From contig CM049307.1 in NCBI GenBank assembly GCA_026874595.1, forward strand, positions 38,668,862 to 38,732,861: DNA of 64,000 nucleotides, given 5' to 3'. Under the pieces are notes generated by a model that had not been told where the DNA came from, made no database searches, and saw only the letters and a program-made list of their open reading frames with translations. Below, one piece after another: positions 57,684 through 64,000 of this stretch. The stretch comes from Sipunculus nudus (taxonomy: Eukaryota; Annelida; Sipuncula; Golfingiida; Sipunculidae). Made by a program: the position numbers and the translations under genes. How positions within the stretch are numbered: position 1 is the stretch's first letter; the number at the start of each line of letters is the position of its first letter.

Positions 57684-58827
57684 GTAAGGAGCTGTTTTGT
57701 GAACCAGACGTCAGACAAAAAGAGGTGAATATCTAACCCATCCCACTACCTATATATGATGCAGGTAATAACTAAACCTGGATTTACCCTGCTCTTTGGA
57801 AGGTCATGACTACCCTGTATGAACAAACATTTCTCTCGACAAAATGCCGATTCGTGGCAATTATATAAACCGCAAACCATCTGAGCTCTAGGACTAGGTA
57901 ATTGTTATGGTAGACAATATTTTCACATTTTCTCGTTGCCATCCTTATTTTTATCCAGAGCATACCTGTCTGCGAGTGTCGGAAATGCAAATTTAACTAT
58001 GAGAGGGTAGGCGCCGCTGTGAATTCCGTAGGCAAAAAAGCGAGATCTGCATGACTAAGCTTTAGTTTAATTAAATTGACCCTAGTGATATTTTCCGCTG
58101 GAGTACATGTACATATCATAGATGACATAACGGTATGTAAAGCACCATTAATTATATAACTACATTTGTGTTCTTTCTTCTGTAGGTTTAAGGTTTGGCC
58201 TCGCTTCCATGTTTAGATGCATGCAAGGGCTGAACTAACCCTAACGCCGTTTCCTTTTCCAACACTCTTTCAGTTAGGACTTGATTGGCACCTTTCTGTT
58301 ATCGATGCATGAAGTGGGATAGGCACCTAAAGTCATTTCTGTGAATGTGAACAAATTGCTTGTTGAAGCATTCTAATGTTGTTTGTTTTGTAATATATTT
58401 ACATTTTGTCAGACCATCGTGGTCATTATACAAAGAAAGAGGATCTGGGAATTAGGCAAAATGATTCTTATGAATTGTCAAATTTTTTTTCAACCTTCAG
58501 TAGAATATTGTCACTGGCCTTTTTTTATTAACTAAAGCCTTCTCGAATCATGCTAAGCTATATCTATTCACGGGCTCTATGTGATTGCTTTGATTGCAAG
58601 GAACTTATGATTATCAGTACTCTCACGGGATAAAGCAGGTAATCCAATTAACCTACACGCTTATTTCGATATCCTTTTCATAGTGGCTAAATAGTATGAC
58701 ATGTCATGACCTTCAAGCTTAGTATTTTTGTACGTCACACAAAAAAGTGGGCTCAGCGCAAAGAGATTCGGCATACTGGTAATAGTCTGTAATAGGGCAA
58801 TTATGGTAGCATGACTAGTATCCCTGG
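57684..58827. other. Non-coding, nothing assigned
   Basis: AT-rich; no paired splice sites or repeat ends seen. Confidence 0.3.
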
Positions 58828-59105
58828 CAAAACCCTCAATTTAAAATCAATCCATTGTTTTAAATGCAAATTAGACCCGAAAAAGTATATATAATTTTAA
58901 AATTGATAAGGTTTTTTTTTGCTCTTCTTCAATCATGTTCGTTTCATGTTTTAAAATGAAATTTAATTTTATATTGAATCAAAATTCAAACAATTTTAAG
59001 TTTGAAAAAGACCTGCTAGACATAAAAAAATGTAGTTTGATATTAGTCCAACAAAAAGTGGTTTGTTGATTAATATTGCTTAAAATCGTGTATCATTAAA
59101 AAACA
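58828..59105 (+). repeat. Dispersed AT-rich repeat, copy 2
   Basis: Same-orientation relative of 8336-8690 (see that entry). Begins AAAACCCTCAATTTAAAATC and includes TTTGATATTAGTCCAACAAA and TTGCTTAAAATCGTGTATC. Confidence 0.6.
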
Positions 59106-61228
59106 TAAATAATGGTAAATAAACTTATTAAAATATCATATATATATACCATTATAAGGAGCACTACACCGGGTTTAAAATACTTCATAGATCTAATATT
59201 AATTTTAAATGAAGTTTTTGTTGATTTTTATTCAAGGTTTTTAAGGGGGTTCTACGTTAATTGACAAACCCCTATGTTTGTAAAAATGGGCTTTATTATT
59301 AATAGGAAAGATTATTGCGGTTCCAACAAGAAGTGCAAAGCGTTCTGTACTTCAGAATGTGTTGGATACACTTCTGTCAAATGTGACGTAATTTCAATAA
59401 TTTCACAGTCAATTGCAATAATCTACTTTACCGATACGAATGAATATATTAATAATTTAGCAGACAATGGCAGACTCATAGATGCATTAAGCATATTTCA
59501 TATGCAATGTATGTGGCACATTCAATCAAGTGATATTGCCGGACAAGTATTCAACACATAAGGTGTAAAATAACCTTCATATCAAACAAATCTTAAAGAA
59601 CTTGTAAAATCCACAAACACTTCCCCTGTGTACTTGTTGCGTTTATCAGTCTGTTCCCAGATAAGCACCGGCTTTACGTGCATCTGATTCTATCAAGCCT
59701 CGCCCGCCTTTGATTCAGGACAAGGGTAATAATTCACTCTCTTAGAGGTGAAACAAGCCTGTTATAAAACCTGTCAAGGGCGGGAAGAGCAAAGTCACGT
59801 GACGGAGTCTCGTCAGATCACGCTCAGAAGGACACGTCTACGTGTCGTCGTATCTTTATGTGGGTCGTCAGTTCTGGACGGAGGCCCAAGAGGCCTCAGA
59901 CCTGATCTATCATAAAAATTATTGATGAGCCTTTAGCATTCTCACCAACCTCATACGGGAACAAAGATAGCAGCCTGAAATATATAAGGCGGATTTGGCC
60001 TTTAAACAGCTGATATAGATGGTGGTGTTAGGATTAATATTGGCCAAGGTTCTCCGGCCATGTTTATGAATTATACCTTTGGGACTTCACGCAACGTAAA
60101 GTTCTAATAGAAGATGGTGAACTCCTTTCACGGAAAATGCACAAAGTTTACTTTTAGTCAGCGTAGATGGAATCAGGCTTATTACGAGTAACGCACAAGA
60201 ACCCGATGATTCCTAGCAGAACACTTTATATTAGTCGTAACTACCGTCGTCAACTTTTTAACGTAAAGATAGAAAAGGAGGAACCTTGTCTCTTGATTTT
60301 CGGGGGAAGTGAAGGTAATTATCAATAACATACAGTGAAAATGAGTAGTAAGATCACCCGTCGAACTGGCCAAAAGTGGTCTAATTTAAGGTTTATGAAT
60401 ATGAATGAATATATTCACTCAAGGGTGGTTAAATAGACAGATGGTGGTATAAGACGTCTCTTACACAGGGTCAGCTGTATATTTATACTTTTTTATTTGG
60501 TTTGATCCTTGACCTATACTACCAGGGATGTCCGCACATCTCAAAATGGCGTGGTAAGTTATCAAACCACGAGTATCATGGATAATATATGTTAAAAAAT
60601 TAACAGAAATGTCTTTGAAATTTATGACTAAGCCTTTACACTTGAAAATGTTCAATATATATTCAATACATTTTTAATGAAGTACATGATATATTTACAG
60701 GTGAACGTGCATCAGCATATTTTATAAATGAGACTGAAATAATTTAGAAGTGAATTATTTCTACAAAAACGAAGTTTCAGACCATCTGAGATCCAAGATA
60801 ATTCATATTTGAAATCATGCTCATATGATTACAAAATGAGTTCGAATGTTCCTATTTCACTACATCAGTATATTTTGTTCTTCTTAAAATATTTCTCAAA
60901 TATATAATCCATATTTACGGAGGAATATCTTTTGAAACTTCCTACTAAATTCAATTTAGCTAAAATAACGAAAAGAAATATTTGGATGGAAGGTACCAAT
61001 TACTTCCCAATCAGTTCAGCTCTGTCAGCATCATATTTATATAGTTTTATAAGATTCGTCGCAAACTTTGAACTTTTACTTGAGTTCATTACAGTTTGTA
61101 AGATTTGATTAATGTTTCTAAATGTTATTTTGGTGGTTATTTCCATAAACTGAGATTATCCCAAACTGTAGACGTCAATAACCTAGCGATAAAAGACCTC
61201 CTTAGTAAAAGATATTGTTGGACAAAAA
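59106..61228. other. Non-coding, nothing assigned
   Basis: The plus frame at 59274-59561 has several cysteines (CGSNKKCKAFCTSECVGY) but no splice or start support. Confidence 0.25.
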
Positions 61229-61420
61229 CAGGAGCGGACTGGCCCACCGTTACCGGAAAGTTTCCAGGTGGACCAATGGCGTATAAAAACAATATCTCCA
61301 TGCCCGCGTTGGCTGAAGGTTTTAAATATTGTGGCTTTCACTCTGATTTCGAGGGCCTGTTTCCCATCCCAATTCCCGCCCCTGGACAAGAGTCGGACTG
61401 TTTGATGACATAGTGATATA
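61229..61420 (+). mobile_element. Possible hAT-type transposon terminus
   Basis: Reads CAGGAGCGGACTGGCCCACC, then GGAAAGTTTCCAGGTGGACC. A CAGGGGCGGACTGGCC start followed by a small hairpin is known from ends of hAT-group elements in fish and invertebrates. The opposite end was not found. Overlapping frames on both strands (61105-61413, 61183-61449) fall in it and are not called. Confidence 0.35.
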
Positions 61421-64000
61421 CAGGATATGGCGAAGCGTTTGTCAGCCAATTAAGAAATATGATTTACCTAAGGAGGTTTTAATAATGATCATGCCCTGAA
61501 TTATAACGTACCTTGTAGTCTTATGCCAATGGGTACTCTTGTACTTTTTTCATTTTTTTTCTCTGATTTCAAATTCTTACAACGACAACACTTTCTGGGC
61601 AAAACAAAGATTTAATGGTTCGCGTGGTATTTTCCATGTTGATCTTCAATTCGTTCAAAGATATTGACTGGTTGGTTAGTTTTGTAAACCGGATTAAGTG
61701 GCCATCTGTGTAATGCATACTCTTTCTATAGTTTCAGTTGATTATTTTTAGTACTTTTGTGATTCGCTCGAGTGTGGACAATATTCCACTGCAACTATAA
61801 ATTACTGTACTTTGTAGGGTTAGAAAAGAAAAGAATAACTATCGGCAAATATCAAAACAGTTATCTGGTAAATTATACTTTGCTTTATGGAAATCTGCGT
61901 ATTAACCCAAAGATCTGAAAGATCAAGCTTGGTCCACTATGTCTGTTGGCATATTATTGGCCACGCTTGACAACCAGGGCCTGGACCTAGTGTAATATTG
62001 ACAAGCCGCCAGCAACCATAACACGTACTGTTTACATTCATTTCCCTAATGATACTTTAATGCACGTCGCCAAACAAGGTTTGAATCTTCTCACTGTCTG
62101 AGCAGGTCAGGTCCCTAGAGTGAACCCGTATTTCTATCTAAATACGGAAAAAAGGGTGTAAGCATACAATTAAGAGCCGAAAATAAGTCTTTGAATAGGT
62201 CAAACTGCCTTGTAACAACGAACCCTACCTTACATCAGTAAAATGGCTAAAGCAGAGTACATTACAATTTATATTTGAATTTAGGATATTTCAGAACCAG
62301 TTTACGTGTGTGAATACTTGGTATATACTCTGTGTGTTTTAGTTGTCGATGTATCCTCATTATTCATTTAATAATACATCTTTAATGAAACACTGATTTA
62401 ACCACATCATTTATTTCTCAAGTTGCTTTCATTGAGTTCTGTCTCCGTCAGCGATGATTGGGCGTGTAATCATTACCTTCGTTAAAGACAGAAACCATTA
62501 ATTAACAGTAGAAAAAATACACATAAAATACAAAAAGGTGCAAAGACTAAGCAAGGTGAATTTATTTTTTAATTGGTTTCCATGACACGGTCAGTCTGAA
62601 AATTTCTGACAGGTTTCGGAATCTCTTTTTGTCCTTAAAACTCATTTAGCCAACAGCTGGTTGGCCCCTTCCAGCAAGCACCTATTTTAATAGCAGCTTT
62701 ATTTTTTAAAATGAAAGTTTCTTTCCACTTTCTTTTACAGCCGCTATGGTTACACTGTTCCGTAAGAACACTATATTTTAGAGCCCTCCGCCAAAAAAAA
62801 AATAACCTCACAAATGTTTGGAATGTCTCAACACCAACGTCACCGCGTGTGTTTAATACGTTTTGTCTTAAAATCTAAGGGGATTATAGTATCTTAATTA
62901 ACACATGTATCTGTAATCCTTTTTTACATTCAGAGTTTCAGAGGATTTTATAAAATTAATTGTGGATATTTGCAAAAATGGAAATATATAATTCTTTATA
63001 AATGTTTATACTAAATAATTACACCGGAGGATGAAGTTGCAAATTATATGCCTTGGTTGAGTTTTAATGAATACAGATCAAAATATTAAGGAATAAAATC
63101 AAAATATAATTGAATGAGTACCAGTCCCAAAAATATCTCATTACTCGGCATTCTTCTGTAGAAATGTAAATGTATGTGCACATGGTAGTATTTGTCATAA
63201 CACAATGTCTGTATGAAACGGTTTATCCTGAGTTATACCTGCGTTTGCCTATTCTCTAACTGGTAGGAGTAATATCTGAAATTACGAAAAGTCTATATAG
63301 ATATGAAAGTTTCTTAGCCACAAAGTTTCGGCACCTATGTTAATGCGAAATATGATATTTTCAGACTGTTCTAAGTGTTCCTGGACTCTATGTACATTTG
63401 TTCAATTATTCATAACTTGAAATATAAAAGTAAGATATTCAAGCATTAAAACATGCTCCTCTTACTGTTTGTAGGGTTCTCCATATAAAAATTATATGTT
63501 TATTATTTTATCAGAATTCCAAAGTTCGGTATGAAAAAAAAAAAAAAAAAACATGCATGAGCAAACTTTATGAATAAACAGTTGTTGGTTGAACCGCCGC
63601 CTGAACTCTATTTTTATTTCCTATAGTGATAACATGCTAATAAAATCATCGTTATTGTCTTTATCTCGATAGAATCAATAACGGATATAGCGTCTTTTTT
63701 TATTTTCGTTGTTGTACAATATCTTTATCAACTTTCTCGATATACCTATGTATAGCTTCTCCGGAACTGTCCAAATGTATTTGTGAAGAGTTCGAAATAC
63801 TTTGTGACCGAGCATTCACGTGGTACTCCCCATATTTAAGAATGCTTTAAGACATCGGAGCATTTGGCGAAGTCGAAATTCTACATGACAAAGGATCATT
63901 TTGCTCTGGTCCTTCTTCGATATACTCTTCACATTAACCTGATCTGAGCCTTTATCCACTGCCCAAGAACAAATCTTCCAGTCATAATGTCGAGAGGCTA
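61421..64000. other. Non-coding, nothing assigned
   Basis: AT-rich sequence with an A19 run near 63534-63551. No open frame with paired splice sites, no repeat ends recognised. Confidence 0.3.

Noticed and set aside
1-64000. Bacterial or viral origin, tRNA or rRNA genes
   Set aside because: Gene density, microsatellites, splice signals and transposon types are those of an animal nuclear genome; no tRNA B-box with a matching cloverleaf and no rRNA-like conserved stretch was found by reading.

Overview
The window looks like an AT-rich, intron- and repeat-dense stretch of an animal nuclear genome. A lophotrochozoan is most likely and a mollusc, probably a bivalve, is favoured. The reasons are several long (TA)n and compound (CT)n(TA)n microsatellites, dispersed repeats carrying a GACGGACGGAC motif after TGACC-rich sequence (18.72-18.96, 20.20-20.52 and 51.62-52.18 kb), pogo/Tigger-type and Penelope-type transposon debris, and no long open reading frame (longest 178 codons, partly built from microsatellite). 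Placement within molluscs is inference. No bacterial, phage, CRISPR, rRNA or tRNA features were seen.

Protein-coding content is limited to short pieces that look like exons because an open frame is bounded by good splice signals. The best on the + strand are 31654-31877 and 50177-50328 (both ending in stop codons, the second followed by AATAAA), 57549-57683 (both splice sites), and a phase-compatible pair 43238-43311 / 43681-43965 with a possible further exon at 42863-42935. The best on the - strand are 244-470, 20811-21049, 24118-24289, 24381-24597, 25453-25601 (initial), 27746-27942, 39836-39994 with 40066-40128, and 55878-56011 (initial). None could be assigned to a known family by eye; the orientations alternate, so several genes are implied, or some of these are chance open frames.

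Mobile-element content is clearer. From 6033 to 7142 lies a pogo-like non-autonomous transposon with ~30 bp terminal inverted repeats. From 11501 to 13653 lies a ~2.15 kb fold-back element with ~480 bp inverted arms full of the palindrome CTCGCCTAGGCGAG. Both sit between (TA)n tracts. Immediately after the fold-back element is a ~0.8 kb repeat (13716-14534) that recurs inverted at 22992-23819 and ends in a conserved hairpin. At 32.75-33.01 kb is a frameshifted C-terminal piece of a Penelope-type GIY-YIG endonuclease, and at 38.01-38.70 kb an internally deleted Tigger-like element keeps a TIR and a frameshifted transposase C-terminus. Other dispersed repeats occur at 8336-8690 / 58828-59105 and as scattered CAGGGGCGGATCC-type termini.

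Tandem arrays include an 85-bp minisatellite with 8 copies (47331-48010), a ~145-bp four-unit array with TGACCTTGA-like words (51620-52180), and at least 13 microsatellites. The remaining sequence (most of the window) is AT-rich and shows nothing that could be assigned by reading alone.
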